NCBI RefSeq assembly: GCF_001717955.1
Contig: NZ_CP014168.1
Location: 248,001 to 312,000 of the forward strand
Reading direction: 5' to 3'
From: Sphingomonas panacis
GTDB lineage: Bacteria; Pseudomonadota; Alphaproteobacteria; Sphingomonadales; Sphingomonadaceae
DNA length: 64,000 bases
Under the pieces are notes generated by a model that saw only the letters and a list, made by a program, of their open reading frames with translations, was not told the origin of the DNA and ran no database searches. The position numbers and the translations under genes are program-made. Shown here piece after piece: positions 1 through 7,965 of this stretch. Positions within the stretch are counted from its first letter, which is position 1. Every line of letters begins with the position of its first letter.

Positions 1-653
1 TGGTGGTTGTCGTGAGTCCGCCCGCGCGACTCTTCGAGTCCCTTGATCGCCATGATCCGCCGCAGCAGCGGCACCGCGCGCGGCGTCGTCGTCACCATCA
101 CCTGCTGTTCCGCGCCGAGCCGCAGCCCGAGCATCAGATTGTCCCATGCCGCGTCCGCGCGCCGCCATTTGGCGATTTCGTCGCACCAGGCGGCGTGATG
201 CTGCGGCCCGCGCAGTTTTTCGGGCGCCTCGGCCGAATAGGTGAAGGCGCGCGCGCCCGACATGAACACCAGTTCGCCCGAACTGCGATGCCAGTCGATC
301 CGCTCGCCCGGCATCGCCACCGACAATATGCCACTGTCACCCTCCACCATCACCCGTGTCACATCCTCGATCGTCGCGCCGACCAGAGCGATCCGCGCAC
401 CCGGCAGATCGCGCGCGATCTGGCTGACCCATTCCGCCCCCGCGCGCGTCTTGCCGAAACCGCGCCCGGCACGGACCAGCCACACCCGCCAATCGCCTTC
501 CGGGCGATACTGCCCTTGGTGCGCGCACAACGCCCACGTCCGCACCAGCGTACGTTTGACGGGAGCGTCGAGACTTTCGATCATCTTCACCTGTTTGTCC
601 GGCGGCAACGACGCGAGCATCGCCAACACTTCGACCATTCTTGTTTCGGTCAT
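1..653 (-). CDS. Large terminase subunit, partial (GTA or phage type)
   Basis: These are the N-terminal 217 codons of a phage-type large terminase; the gene continues past the left edge. The family drives DNA into proheads with an N-terminal ATPase and a C-terminal nuclease, and only the ATPase part is visible. A Walker A loop RAGRGFGKTRAG lies at about residues 61-72 and a Walker B-type segment AAWCDE at about 154-159. The ATG at 653 overlaps the upstream stop by four bases (ATGA), implying translational coupling. The pairing with a small HTH protein, ordinary codon use and no integrase nearby fit the start of an alphaproteobacterial gene transfer agent cluster. A remnant prophage is the alternative; the portal and capsid genes would lie outside the window. 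Confidence 0.88.
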   Translation of the reverse strand, partial: MTETRMVEVLAMLASLPPDKQVKMIESLDAPVKRTLVRTWALCAHQGQYRPEGDWRVWLVRAGRGFGKTRAGAEWVSQIARDLPGARIALVGATIEDVTRVMVEGDSGILSVAMPGERIDWHRSSGELVFMSGARAFTYSAEAPEKLRGPQHHAAWCDEIAKWRRADAAWDNLMLGLRLGAEQQVMVTTTPRAVPLLRRIMAIKGLEESRGRTHDNH

Positions 654-1069
654 GCCTTCGCCGGCAGCCGTTTGCCGAGCGCCGCGAGCTTGCCCAACAG
701 CGCCTGTTCGACCTCCGCCATCGAAGCCATGCGCGGCATCGCCTCGCGCGGCGCGTTCGGTCGGGCCCGCCGGGTCTCATGACGCGCAAGCATCTTGAGC
801 GCCAAAGCCTGGTCGAACGTCCCGACCTCGCGCGCGTTCACGTCGATCGCGCGTGCCAGCAACTCGTCCTCAAGCCGCGCATACGCCGAGTCCAGCGCCT
901 CTTCCCACCCGTCCGCGAAGGCCGGATCATGCCGACGCAACGCATAGGCCGAAGCGGGAGTCCGCCCCGCCGCCTCGGCCGATCGCGCCACATCGCCGCT
1001 CAGCGCGAGCGTATCGAGAAAGATCGTCCGTGCCGCTGCCGTCCAGCCGGCGCTCGCCATATCGGTCAT
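650..1069 (-). CDS. Small terminase-like HTH protein (GTA g1-like)
   Basis: A 139-residue protein whose first 60 residues look like a helix-turn-helix for DNA recognition: an FLDTLALSGDVARSAEAAG segment followed by a DPAFADGWEEAL helix, a pattern common in small terminases. The rest is a charged helical tail. The ATG at 1069 is chosen because AGGAGG lies five bases upstream; an in-frame start at 1141 has no comparable ribosome site. The gene directly precedes and overlaps the large terminase gene, which supports a role in recognising DNA for packaging. In gene transfer agents the equivalent protein (g1) binds DNA with low specificity. The assignment rests on context and fold-like pattern rather than on a clear family motif. 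Confidence 0.7.
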   Translation of the reverse strand: MTDMASAGWTAAARTIFLDTLALSGDVARSAEAAGRTPASAYALRRHDPAFADGWEEALDSAYARLEDELLARAIDVNAREVGTFDQALALKMLARHETRRARPNAPREAMPRMASMAEVEQALLGKLAALGKRLPAKA

Positions 1070-1201
1070 CGCCGCCTCCTGTCCCCGCGCCCCGCCGGTC
1101 GCGATTTGCCACCATAACGACTCCCTTAAACCGGGCGTCATGCTGTAGGACAGAAGTTTTTAACCGATATGGTACAATTCGTCAGAGACTCTCGACACGC
1201 G

Positions 1202-1468
1202 TCAACGATCCTCGCGGTTGCCCCAGCGCCACCGCAGCCCGGTCTTGTTGGCCGCCACCACGCCGAACGCGGCGATCAGCGCGACGTACGCGACGATGCG
1301 CGGCACACCGACCGGCATCAACCGCGTCGTCGCCACCAAAGCGGCGAGGAAGCCCAGCATCACCGCCCAGCCCTGCCACGTCACCGGCGTCGCGCCGAAG
1401 CCGAACCATTTGGGCACGAACCAATAGCCTTCGCGCGCGCGGAAATGCGCCTTCACCTCGTCAAGCAT
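1202..1468 (-). CDS. Small two-helix membrane protein, unknown function
   Basis: An 88-residue protein with a soluble N-terminus (LDEVKAHFRAREGYWFVPKW) and two hydrophobic segments, roughly residues 34-52 and 57-75, followed by a basic tail. I do not recognise a named family. Two in-frame ATGs occur at 1474 and 1468. The GGAGG abuts the first but lies six bases from the second, so 1468 is preferred. It overlaps the end of the upstream ribbon-helix-helix gene by eight bases and is the last gene of a three-gene operon led by an SPFH protein. A membrane role linked to the SPFH protein is an inference from that position only. Confidence 0.7.
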   Translation of the reverse strand: MLDEVKAHFRAREGYWFVPKWFGFGATPVTWQGWAVMLGFLAALVATTRLMPVGVPRIVAYVALIAAFGVVAANKTGLRWRWGNREDR

Positions 1469-1673
1469 CGTCATCCTCCGATTTGGGCGGCCGGCCGCGT
1501 TTGGCCGGTGTCGGCGCGTCCAGCTTCACGCCCCGCCGCGTCAGCGCTTCGCGCAGCAGGCATTCGAACTCGGCGTTGACGCTCCGCAGGTCCGCCGCCG
1601 CCGCGCGCTCGACCGCCGCGTACAGCGCGGGGTCGAGGCGCAATGGAAACGCCTTCCGCGGAGGGTTAGCCAC
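1461..1673 (-). CDS. Arc/HicB-like ribbon-helix-helix protein
   Basis: A 70-residue protein starting at a GTG preceded by GGGGCG. The N-terminal half has the form of an Arc-type ribbon-helix-helix DNA-binding domain: a beta-strand segment KAFPLRLDPALY, then a helix, then the turn and helix around RSVNAEFECLLREAL. The C-terminus is a basic and acidic tail (KRGRPPKSEDDD). It lies 11 bases after the SPFH gene and overlaps the next gene, so all three are probably one transcript. Annotation pipelines often call such proteins HicB-like antitoxins, but no toxin is adjacent. Autoregulation of the operon through the AT-rich palindrome upstream of the SPFH gene is plausible. Confidence 0.75.
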   Translation of the reverse strand: MANPPRKAFPLRLDPALYAAVERAAAADLRSVNAEFECLLREALTRRGVKLDAPTPAKRGRPPKSEDDDA

Positions 1674-1684
1674 CGCCCCGTGCC

Positions 1685-2587
1685 TTACTGATAAAGTGTG
1701 CCGGTGTTGACGACCGGCTGGGTGTCGCGCTCCCCGCACAGCACCACCATCAGGTTGGAGACCATCGCCGCGCGCCGCTCGTCGTCGAGTTCGACGACGC
1801 CCTTCGCGCTCAGCAGGTCGAGCGCCATCTCGACCATGCCGACCGCACCCTCGACCAGGGTCTTGCGCGCCGCGACCACCGCCTGCGCCTGCTGCCGCCG
1901 CAGCATCGCCCCGGCGATCTCGGGCGCATAGGCGAGGTGCGTGAAGCCGCATTCGTCGACCGTGATCCCCGCGACCTTCAGCCGCGCGAGCAGTTCGGTG
2001 CGGAGTTCGTCGGCGACCTGCTCGTGGTTGCCGCGCAGCGTGATCTCCTGATGCTCGTAATCGTCATACGGATAGCGCGCGCCGATCGTCCGCACCGCCG
2101 CCTCGATCTGGACGACCACGAACGCCTTGTAATCGTCGATGTCGAACAGCGCCTGCGCGGTGTCGGTGACGCGCCACACCACCTGCGCGGCGATCTCGAT
2201 CGGGTTGCCGCGCAGATCGTTCACCTTGAGCCGCTCGGAAATCATGTTGTTGGATCGCAGCGAGATCGTGCGCTGCGCATACCACGGCCACTTCCAGCGT
2301 AAGCCGGTCGTGCGGTCGGTACCCTTGTAGCTGCCGAACAGCAGCAGCGCCGCCGCCCGGTTGGGCTGGAGCATGTAGAAGCCGCAGGCGACGAACAGCA
2401 CGACGACGGCCGCCGCCGCGATCAAAGCGCCGCCCAGCGCGGGCGCGTCCTGCATTTGCGACGCGCCGTAGATCCCGACGATCAGCGCGACGAGCATCAC
2501 CAACAGCATGACGTAACCGCTCGACGTCGCCGCCGCGCGCTCGCTCGACAGCGTCAGCGCGGTGTTCCTCGATCCCGACTCGGACAT
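1685..2587 (-). CDS. SPFH/band 7 domain membrane protein
   Basis: A 300-residue protein of the SPFH (stomatin, prohibitin, flotillin) superfamily, which forms oligomeric membrane scaffolds. Two N-terminal hydrophobic segments (about residues 26-45 and 53-72) precede a typical SPFH core: it begins around [17 protein letters not shown], passes [15 protein letters not shown], and continues to [20 protein letters not shown]. Start choice: ATGATG at 2590/2587 follows AGGAGGAA, and the second ATG has the better five-base spacing. First gene of an operon with an Arc-like protein and a small membrane protein. Function in membrane quality control is known for the family in general; the client here is unknown. 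Confidence 0.88.
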   Translation of the reverse strand: MSESGSRNTALTLSSERAAATSSGYVMLLVMLVALIVGIYGASQMQDAPALGGALIAAAAVVVLFVACGFYMLQPNRAAALLLFGSYKGTDRTTGLRWKWPWYAQRTISLRSNNMISERLKVNDLRGNPIEIAAQVVWRVTDTAQALFDIDDYKAFVVVQIEAAVRTIGARYPYDDYEHQEITLRGNHEQVADELRTELLARLKVAGITVDECGFTHLAYAPEIAGAMLRRQQAQAVVAARKTLVEGAVGMVEMALDLLSAKGVVELDDERRAAMVSNLMVVLCGERDTQPVVNTGTLYQ

Positions 2588-2606
2588 CATTTCCTCCTGC
2601 TAAAGT

Positions 2607-2623
2607 GATATCATATTTATATC
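2607..2623. promoter_or_regulatory. AT-rich palindrome upstream of SPFH operon
   Basis: In very GC-rich surroundings the 17 bases here form GATAT-N7-ATATC, flanked by direct copies of TTTAGC when read on the minus strand. It lies about 20 bases upstream of the SPFH start codon, where a promoter or operator would be. The operon encodes an Arc-like DNA-binding protein that could bind it. This is inferred from position and symmetry only. Confidence 0.35.
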
Positions 2624-2657
2624 GGCTAAACTGCGACCGCAAGCCTCCTCGCTTCCT

Positions 2658-2734
2658 GTTCCCCCGCGAAAGCGGGGGTCCAGGGCCAAGCAGCGCAGCG
2701 CTCGCGGCTCTGGACTCCCGCTTGCGCGGGAGAA
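2658..2734. repeat. REP-like inverted pair, family A (GCGAAAGC hairpins)
   Basis: Two inverted arms face each other across a short spacer. The left arm contains CCCCCGC-GAAA-GCGGGGG followed by TCCAG; the right arm contains CTCCCGC-TTGC-GCGGGAG. The right arm has changed but keeps its own stem paired. Closely related copies occur at 12451, 14904 and 62795, always between genes. The element lies between the SPFH promoter and the pal terminator. Confidence 0.85.
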
Positions 2735-2751
2735 CCGGGTTCGCACGGCAA

Positions 2752-2782
2752 CAAAAAAGGCGCGGGGATCGCTCCCCGCGCC
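2752..2782 (-). terminator. Rho-independent terminator of tol-pal operon
   Basis: On the minus strand a perfect 10-bp stem (GGCGCGGGGA pairing with TCCCCGCGCC, loop GCGA) is followed at once by a run of six T residues. It lies 25 bases beyond the pal stop codon, the expected place for the end of the operon transcript. Confidence 0.9.
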
Positions 2783-2806
2783 TTTCCTCACTCCCGGAAA
2801 GATCGA

Positions 2807-3307
2807 TCAGTTCAGGACGATCGTCACCGCACGACGGTTCTGCGCCCAGGCCGCTTCGTCCGAGCCGAGCGCGATCGGGCGTTCCTTGCCGTAGCTGATC
2901 GTCGAGATCCGCGACGGGTTCACGCCGCGCGAGGCGAGATAGTTCTTCGCCGAATTGGCGCGCCGGTCGCCGAGCGCGAGGTTGTATTCGCGGGTGCCGC
3001 GCTCGTCGCAATGCCCTTCCAGGCTGATCGGCACGTTCGGATATTTGGTAAGCCACGCCGCCTGGCTGTCGAGCGTCGCGCGCGCTTCGCCGTTGATGTC
3101 GTATTTGTCGAGATCGAAGTGGATCGTGTTGCTCGTCACCGAGCGCTCGAAATCGGCGCGCGAACCCGGAACTACGGAAGAATCACCCCCGGACACAGGG
3201 CCGCTGGCGCCCGGCGGCGGCGGAATCTCGGCCGGCGGCTTCTTGGCGCAGCCAGCCATCGCGATGATTGAGGCGGCGATGAGGAACGTCGTGGTCAATC
3301 TTGCCAT
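2807..3307 (-). CDS. pal: Peptidoglycan-associated lipoprotein Pal
   Basis: Pal anchors the outer membrane to peptidoglycan and is the outer membrane partner of TolB. The 166-residue product has a lipoprotein signal with lipobox MAGC (Cys20), a proline- and glycine-rich linker, and an OmpA-type domain from about residue 57 to the end. The peptidoglycan-binding segment is clear: HFDLDKYDI, then GHCDERGTREYNLALGDRRA. Length is normal for the family. It is the last gene of the Tol-Pal operon, 82 bases after tolB, and is followed by a strong terminator. Lipidation at Cys20 and outer membrane location follow from the family. Confidence 0.97.
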   Translation of the reverse strand: MARLTTTFLIAASIIAMAGCAKKPPAEIPPPPGASGPVSGGDSSVVPGSRADFERSVTSNTIHFDLDKYDINGEARATLDSQAAWLTKYPNVPISLEGHCDERGTREYNLALGDRRANSAKNYLASRGVNPSRISTISYGKERPIALGSDEAAWAQNRRAVTIVLN

Positions 3308-3389
3308 GTGGCTTCTCCTTCTGTCAGTCGGATATCGTCACTCAGAACATCCCGGCATCGTACCCCGGCCGCCGAGAGTCAATGTCGAG

Positions 3390-4832
3390 TCAGGGGCGTA
3401 ACGGTCCCCACGCCGGATCGGATCCGTCGAGCGGCGTGGTGAGGCGACGTTCGTTGACGCCGGTCAGATCGACCGACCACAGATCGGCCGTGCCGCCGCC
3501 GCCGCGCCCGGAACGGAAGAACATCAGCACGCGGCCGTTGGGCGACCAGGTCGGGCCTTCATCCTGCCAATCGTCGGTGAGCAGATGCTCTTCGCCGCCC
3601 GCCGGGCTCATCACGCCGATGCGGAAATTGCCCGCCATCCGCGTGAACGCGATCAGATTGCCGCGCGGGCTCCACACCGGCGTCGCGTAGCGCCCGCCAC
3701 CGAAGCTGATCCGGCGCGGGTTCGATCCGTCCGCGTTCATCACGTAAAGCTGCTGCGATCCCGAACGGTCGCTCTCGAACACGATCCGGCTGCCGTCGGG
3801 CGAGTAGCTGCCGCCAGTGTCGATGCCGGGCGTGTCGGTCAGCCTTTGCGCCTGTCCGCCGCTGAGCGGCACGCGATAGATGTTGGTGCTGCCCGCGACC
3901 GCCTTGGAGAACAGCACCCATTTGCCATCGGGCGAGACGCGCGGCGCGAAGCTGAGGTTGGCCGCCGGCACCAACAGCCGCTGGGTCGCGCGGGCGATAT
4001 CGTAGACGTAGATCGCCGGCTTGTCGCCGACGTAGCTCATATACACGATCGCGCGCTGGTCGGGCGTGAAGCGCGGCGTCAGCACGATCGACTGGCCGTT
4101 GGTGAGGAAGCGGTGGTTGGCGCCGTCCTGGTCCATGATCGCCAGCCGCTTGATTCGCCGCCCCTTCGGGCCGCTCTCCGCGACATAGACGACCCGGCTG
4201 TCGAAATACGGCCCTTCGCCGGTCAGCTTGGCGTAGATCGTGTCGGCGCATTTATGCCCGGCGCGGCGCCATTCCCCTGGCGACACCACGAAGCCAGCCC
4301 GTGCCAGTTCGGTGCGCGCGAACACGTCGTACAGATAACAGCCGACCGTCAGCGTACCGTCGCCATTGGCGCGCACGAAACCCTGCACCAGCGCCGAGGC
4401 GCCCGCACCGCCCCAATAATCGAACGTCGGCGCGGTCACTTCCGGGTAGGGTACGCTCTTGAGCGCATTGGCGCCAACCGGCTTGAACAGCCCAGAGCTC
4501 TTGAGGTCGTTTGTGACGATCTGCGACAATTGCTGGCCGAGCACGTCGGTCCGCCCGGCCGCCGTATCGACCGCCTGCGCGGTCGGCATCACCGGAATCG
4601 CGATGCCGAGTGGTGCTGCGATACCGCCCGTCACCGACACTTCGAGCGGCGGCGGCGCCTGTCCGGCGGCAGGTCCGTCGGTCGGCTGGCCTGTCGGCTG
4701 GCCCGGCTGTTGTCCGGGCTGCTGGAGCGGAGCCGAAGGCGCGGCGGGCGCGATCTGCGCACCGGCCGGCACCGCGACGGCGACGCCAAGCGCCAGCACG
4801 CCCCGTAATATGTCGATTGAGCGAGCACGCAT
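3390..4832 (-). CDS. tolB: Periplasmic Tol-Pal protein TolB
   Basis: TolB is the periplasmic beta-propeller that links TolA to Pal. The 480-residue product starts with a signal peptide (hydrophobic core GVLALGVAVAVPAGA, likely cleavage near residue 25). A Gln/Pro/Gly-rich linker of about 40 residues follows, then the TolB N-terminal domain, then PD40/WD40-like repeats in the C-terminal half with recurrent SPDG and SPNG turns. The start ATG overlaps the tolA stop by one base (TGATG), with GGAGG about nine bases upstream. A longer in-frame start upstream would run through tolA and is rejected. The Pro/Gln linker makes it somewhat longer than the E. coli protein. Confidence 0.96.
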   Translation of the reverse strand: MRARSIDILRGVLALGVAVAVPAGAQIAPAAPSAPLQQPGQQPGQPTGQPTDGPAAGQAPPPLEVSVTGGIAAPLGIAIPVMPTAQAVDTAAGRTDVLGQQLSQIVTNDLKSSGLFKPVGANALKSVPYPEVTAPTFDYWGGAGASALVQGFVRANGDGTLTVGCYLYDVFARTELARAGFVVSPGEWRRAGHKCADTIYAKLTGEGPYFDSRVVYVAESGPKGRRIKRLAIMDQDGANHRFLTNGQSIVLTPRFTPDQRAIVYMSYVGDKPAIYVYDIARATQRLLVPAANLSFAPRVSPDGKWVLFSKAVAGSTNIYRVPLSGGQAQRLTDTPGIDTGGSYSPDGSRIVFESDRSGSQQLYVMNADGSNPRRISFGGGRYATPVWSPRGNLIAFTRMAGNFRIGVMSPAGGEEHLLTDDWQDEGPTWSPNGRVLMFFRSGRGGGGTADLWSVDLTGVNERRLTTPLDGSDPAWGPLRP

Positions 4833-5878
4833 CAGCGAGAGCCTCCGAGCTTCCAGATATAATTGAGGTTGTTCCAGCCACCGCTGGGCGTCGAATAATA
4901 TTCCGGCGGCAGTTTGAGCGGCGAACACCCCTTGAACGCAGCAACGCCCAGATCGACGACACGTTGCGCGTAGCGCTCGTTCTGATCGTCGGTGCCCGAC
5001 TGGCGCACCATCTTCGGCGTGGCCGAGAGCGTGCCATCCTTGTTGAGCCGCAGGTTGAGCACGGTCACGATATCGGTCGCGCCCGGTCCCGGGATCACCT
5101 GCTTGTCGGCGCATGGCTGGATCTGGCGCTGAATCGCCTGCTGGATGCTGGCGAGCGATTTGGCGTCGATCTTGGCGGCGATCGGCGCGACCGACTTCGA
5201 CGGCGACGGCGTCTGCACCAGCCCTTTGCGGAAATCGTCGTCGAGCAGCGAGCCGCGCGGACGCTTGAGCGTCGACTTGGCGTTGCTGCCCGTGCCCTTG
5301 GCCTTGGACGGCGGCGTCTGCGCCTTGGTCGGCGCGGCGGCGGCGTGCTTGGGCTCAGCCTTGGCGGTGTTCGGCTTGGCCGGGCTCTTCTTCGCCTCCG
5401 CCTTACTGTCGGGCTTGGCCGTCGTCTTCTTCGGCTCGGCCTTAGACTCCTTCGCCTCGACCGGCTTCTTCTCCGGTTTCGGCTTTTCGGGCTTGGGAAC
5501 CGGCTTCGGTTTCGGCGCGGGGGCAGGCTCGGGCTTGGCTGCGGGCTTCGGCGGCGCCTTGGCGGGGGGCTCGGGCTTGGGCTGCGGCTTGGGCGGCGCG
5601 GGCGCCTTTTCGGGTTCGGGCTCAGGCTCGGGCTGCGGCGCCGGCGGAGCGGCATCCTCGGGCGCGCCCTGGTCGGGCGCCTTGGACTGCGCGGGCGGCT
5701 CGACCGCCTTGGGCGCCTGCGCCTCGAGCGCGACATCCTCTGCCAGTGAGACTTCGATCGGCTTGGGCTTGTACAGCGCGGGGTCGATCGGCGGGTGGAA
5801 GCTCACCGACAGAAGCGCGAACAGCAGGATGTGCCCGGCGAAAGCGACGCCGAGGCCGATCTTCTCGGCGCGTTGCAT
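4832..5878 (-). CDS. tolA: TolA-like energy-transducing protein
   Basis: TolA spans the periplasm and passes proton-motive-force energy from TolQR to TolB-Pal. The 348-residue product has one N-terminal membrane helix (about residues 8-27, AFAGHILLFALLSVSF). A long Pro/Lys/Ala/Glu-rich segment (about 60-215) probably forms an extended periplasmic rod. The C-terminal domain (about 230-348) contains a conserved Cys pair region (IQPCADK and FKGCSPLKLP) typical of the TonB/TolA C-terminal fold. It sits between tolR and tolB as expected. The low-complexity region gives it skewed composition and produces long spurious frames on the other strand. Confidence 0.93.
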   Translation of the reverse strand: MQRAEKIGLGVAFAGHILLFALLSVSFHPPIDPALYKPKPIEVSLAEDVALEAQAPKAVEPPAQSKAPDQGAPEDAAPPAPQPEPEPEPEKAPAPPKPQPKPEPPAKAPPKPAAKPEPAPAPKPKPVPKPEKPKPEKKPVEAKESKAEPKKTTAKPDSKAEAKKSPAKPNTAKAEPKHAAAAPTKAQTPPSKAKGTGSNAKSTLKRPRGSLLDDDFRKGLVQTPSPSKSVAPIAAKIDAKSLASIQQAIQRQIQPCADKQVIPGPGATDIVTVLNLRLNKDGTLSATPKMVRQSGTDDQNERYAQRVVDLGVAAFKGCSPLKLPPEYYSTPSGGWNNLNYIWKLGGSR

Positions 5879-5924
5879 CAGCGCGCGCCCTCCGCCTGCC
5901 GCACGGTCTTCACCGTCCCACCGC

Positions 5925-6362
5925 TCACTGGTCGTCCTTGCCGACCGTCAGCAGCGCGACCCGGTTGAGCCCGGCGCGGTTGAGCTCGCCCATCACGCGC
6001 ATCACCTTGCCGTAATCGAGCCCCTTGTCGGCGCGCAGGAACACCTGCGGCGGCTTGCCATCTTCGCCCTTCTGCGCGACCTGCGCGAGCACATCGGGCA
6101 GCATGTCGTCGCTGATCTCGTCCTTGCCGACATGCAGCGTGCCGTCGCGCTCGATCGAGATTTCGACCGGCTGTTGCTGCTGGTCGAGCGGTTTGGCGCG
6201 GCTGTCGGGCAGATCGACCGGCACGCCCGCCGTCATCAGCGGCGCCGTCACCATGAAGATGATGAGCAGCACCAGCATCACGTCGACCAGCGGCGTGACG
6301 TTGATCTCCGCCATCGGCGCGCGCCGGCCGCGGCCGCGCTGCGAGGGAAGGTTCATCGACAC
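5925..6362 (-). CDS. tolR: Tol-Pal proton channel subunit TolR
   Basis: TolR forms the inner membrane proton channel with TolQ. The product of about 145 residues has one membrane helix (VTPLVDVMLVLLIIFMVTAP) that carries the essential proton-path Asp (residue 27 from the GTG start), then a periplasmic domain. The GTG at 6362 lies three bases after the tolQ stop; an ATG six bases further in (6356) is an equally possible start, and neither has a strong ribosome site. Family and operon position are unambiguous. Confidence 0.95.
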   Translation of the reverse strand: MSMNLPSQRGRGRRAPMAEINVTPLVDVMLVLLIIFMVTAPLMTAGVPVDLPDSRAKPLDQQQQPVEISIERDGTLHVGKDEISDDMLPDVLAQVAQKGEDGKPPQVFLRADKGLDYGKVMRVMGELNRAGLNRVALLTVGKDDQ

Positions 6363-6365
6363 GGC

Positions 6366-7064
6366 TCAGCGCGTCCCCTCGGCTTCGAGCTGACGGCTGA
6401 GCGTCGCATGGAAGCCGTCGGCGAAGCGGTTGAGCCGCGCCTCGATTCGGTTGATGCCGTGGCTGAAACGGTTGTACGCGATCACCGCCGGAATCGCCGC
6501 GAACAGCCCGATCGCGGTGGCGAACAGCGCCTCGGCGATGCCGGGGCCGACCGCCGCGAGCGACGAATTCTGCTTGGCGGCAATCTCGGTGAAGCTGTGC
6601 ATGATGCCCCAGACGGTGCCGAACAGCCCGACGAACGGCGCGACCGAACCCACCGTCGCCAGCACGTTCAACCCGTCCGAAAGCTCGTCGATCTCACCGG
6701 CGACAGCAGCGCCCATCGCCGTCGCCAGCCGCTCGCGCGTGCCGTCGCGGTCGATCGTGCCACCCACCGTCGAGCGGCGCCACTCCTTCACGCCGGCCGA
6801 GAACACGCGCGCGGTCGGCAGCGGGTTCTCGCCTTCGATCCGGTAGAAAGCGTCGATATCCTCGGCCTTCCAGAAATCGCGCTCGAAACGCTTCACGCCT
6901 TTGCGGATCTTGCCGAGCCGCATCAGGAAACCGATGATGATCGCCCAGGTCCAGATGCTCGCGAGCAATAGCCCCAGCATCACGATCTTCACGATCCAGT
7001 CGGCCTGAATGAAGAGCGCGACCGGCGACAGGCTGGTCGCGTCGGTGTTGAAGAACAGGTTCAC
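6366..7064 (-). CDS. tolQ: Tol-Pal proton channel subunit TolQ
   Basis: TolQ is the multi-helix partner of TolR (MotA/TolQ/ExbB family). The 232-residue product has three membrane helices: near the N-terminus (IVKIVMLGLLLASIWTWAII) and at about residues 130-160 and 170-195, with the conserved GLFGTVWGIMHSF and AEALFATAIGLFAAIPAV stretches. The start is a GTG at 7064 that overlaps the ybgC stop by four bases (GTGA). An upstream in-frame start would extend into ybgC. It couples the proton-motive force to outer membrane constriction during division, as known for the family. Confidence 0.95.
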   Translation of the reverse strand: MNLFFNTDATSLSPVALFIQADWIVKIVMLGLLLASIWTWAIIIGFLMRLGKIRKGVKRFERDFWKAEDIDAFYRIEGENPLPTARVFSAGVKEWRRSTVGGTIDRDGTRERLATAMGAAVAGEIDELSDGLNVLATVGSVAPFVGLFGTVWGIMHSFTEIAAKQNSSLAAVGPGIAEALFATAIGLFAAIPAVIAYNRFSHGINRIEARLNRFADGFHATLSRQLEAEGTR

Positions 7065-7555
7065 TTGGGACTTTCCCCCTGATTCACATCTGTTGCCGCT
7101 GCGCGCGCGGGCAGAAATTGCCCGAACGCCTCGATCCACGCCGCCGGCTGGCGCCGCGCCCGGCCCGAGGGCGCGACGAACGCGACCGTCACGTCGGCCT
7201 CGGCCAGTAAAACGGTGTCGCGCATGACTCGTTGCTGAATGGACAGCGATGCGGCGCCCAGCCGGTCCAGCCCGGTCGTGACGATCAACGCATCGCCGAG
7301 CCGCGCGGGCGCACGGTAGCGAATCGCCAGCGCCGTCACCGCATAATTGCCCTCGCCCGCCGCATGCGCGCCCTGCTGGTCGATGCCGAGCACGCGCAGC
7401 ATGTCCGACCGGCCCCGCTCCATGAATTTCAGGTAATTGGCGTGATAGACCATGCCCGACAGGTCGGTATCCTCGAAATACACGCGTACCGGCAGATGAT
7501 GCTCGTGCCCGACGATACGCCCTTCGCTCGGCAAGTCTGTGGCGCAGTGCGACAT
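7061..7555 (-). CDS. ybgC: YbgC-family acyl-CoA thioesterase
   Basis: A 164-residue hotdog-fold thioesterase and the customary first gene of tol-pal operons. The signature VYFEDTDLSGMVYHANYLKF holds the catalytic Asp of the 4-hydroxybenzoyl-CoA thioesterase/YbgC group. The start is taken at the ATG at 7555; the open frame continues upstream into repeat DNA and is not coding. The stop overlaps the tolQ start (GTGA), consistent with cotranscription. Its cellular substrate in Tol-Pal function is unsettled, although a link to phospholipid metabolism is proposed for the family. Confidence 0.92.
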   Translation of the reverse strand: MSHCATDLPSEGRIVGHEHHLPVRVYFEDTDLSGMVYHANYLKFMERGRSDMLRVLGIDQQGAHAAGEGNYAVTALAIRYRAPARLGDALIVTTGLDRLGAASLSIQQRVMRDTVLLAEADVTVAFVAPSGRARRQPAAWIEAFGQFLPARAAATDVNQGESPK

Positions 7556-7620
7556 GAACACGGCTGTACCGAAGCGAGACGGTCTCGCAAACCCGTCATG
7601 TCGGAGTTTTCGTCCTTCTT

Positions 7621-7650
7621 CGTCACCCCAGCGCACGCTGGGGTCTCGCG
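7621..7650. repeat. REP-like arm, family C, 3' side of GIY-YIG gene
   Basis: The arm reads GTCA, then CCCCAGCG-CA-CGCTGGGG, then TCTC on the plus strand. It lies three bases beyond the stop codon of the GIY-YIG gene. A matching arm in the opposite orientation lies on the 5' side of that gene at 7966, so the two bracket the gene as an inverted pair. Other family C arms are at 8021, 8095, 10120, 10176, 60546 and 60601. Confidence 0.85.
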
Positions 7651-7653
7651 CGG

Positions 7654-7944
7654 CTAGGCGAGCGTGTCGTAGAGGTCGCGCCATTCGGGATTGGCGCTGT
7701 CGATCAATTGATCCTTCCACGCCCGCTTCCAGGCCTTGAGCGCCTTCTCGCGGCTGATCGCCTCTTGGATCGTATCGAAGCGTTCAGCGTACACCAAAGT
7801 CTTGATACCGTAGCCTCGGCAATATGCCGATCCGACGTCACGCCGATGCTGATCGACGCGCGCGGCAAGATGTGCGGTCACGCCGATATAAAGCATGCCA
7901 TGCGGCTTGCTCGCCATCAGATACGTCCAGCCGCCCCGCTGCAC
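7654..7944 (-). CDS. Single-domain GIY-YIG nuclease, repeat-bracketed
   Basis: A 96-residue protein made of one GIY-YIG nuclease domain. Visible motifs are WTYLMASKPHGMLYIGVT (the GIY...YIG strand pair), the catalytic-region Arg in LAARVDQHRRD, and the Glu in AISREKALKAWKRAWK; it ends NPEWRDLYDTL. The start is uncertain: the GTG at 7944 gives the usual family N-terminus but has only a weak ribosome site, and the open frame extends upstream into repeats. The gene is bracketed by inverted family C repeats (7621 and 7966). It is read in the same direction as ybgC, but a repeat arm separates the two. Its biological role is unknown; a link with the repeats is argued in the findings. Confidence 0.85.
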   Translation of the reverse strand: MQRGGWTYLMASKPHGMLYIGVTAHLAARVDQHRRDVGSAYCRGYGIKTLVYAERFDTIQEAISREKALKAWKRAWKDQLIDSANPEWRDLYDTLA

Positions 7945-7965
7945 GGGGCGATCGTATCGAGTCAC

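Noticed and set aside
5095..5736. Arg/Ser/Pro-rich frame within tolA
   Set aside because: It is a frame-shifted reading of the Pro/Lys/Glu-rich TolA rod. Low complexity in one frame creates long open frames in others.
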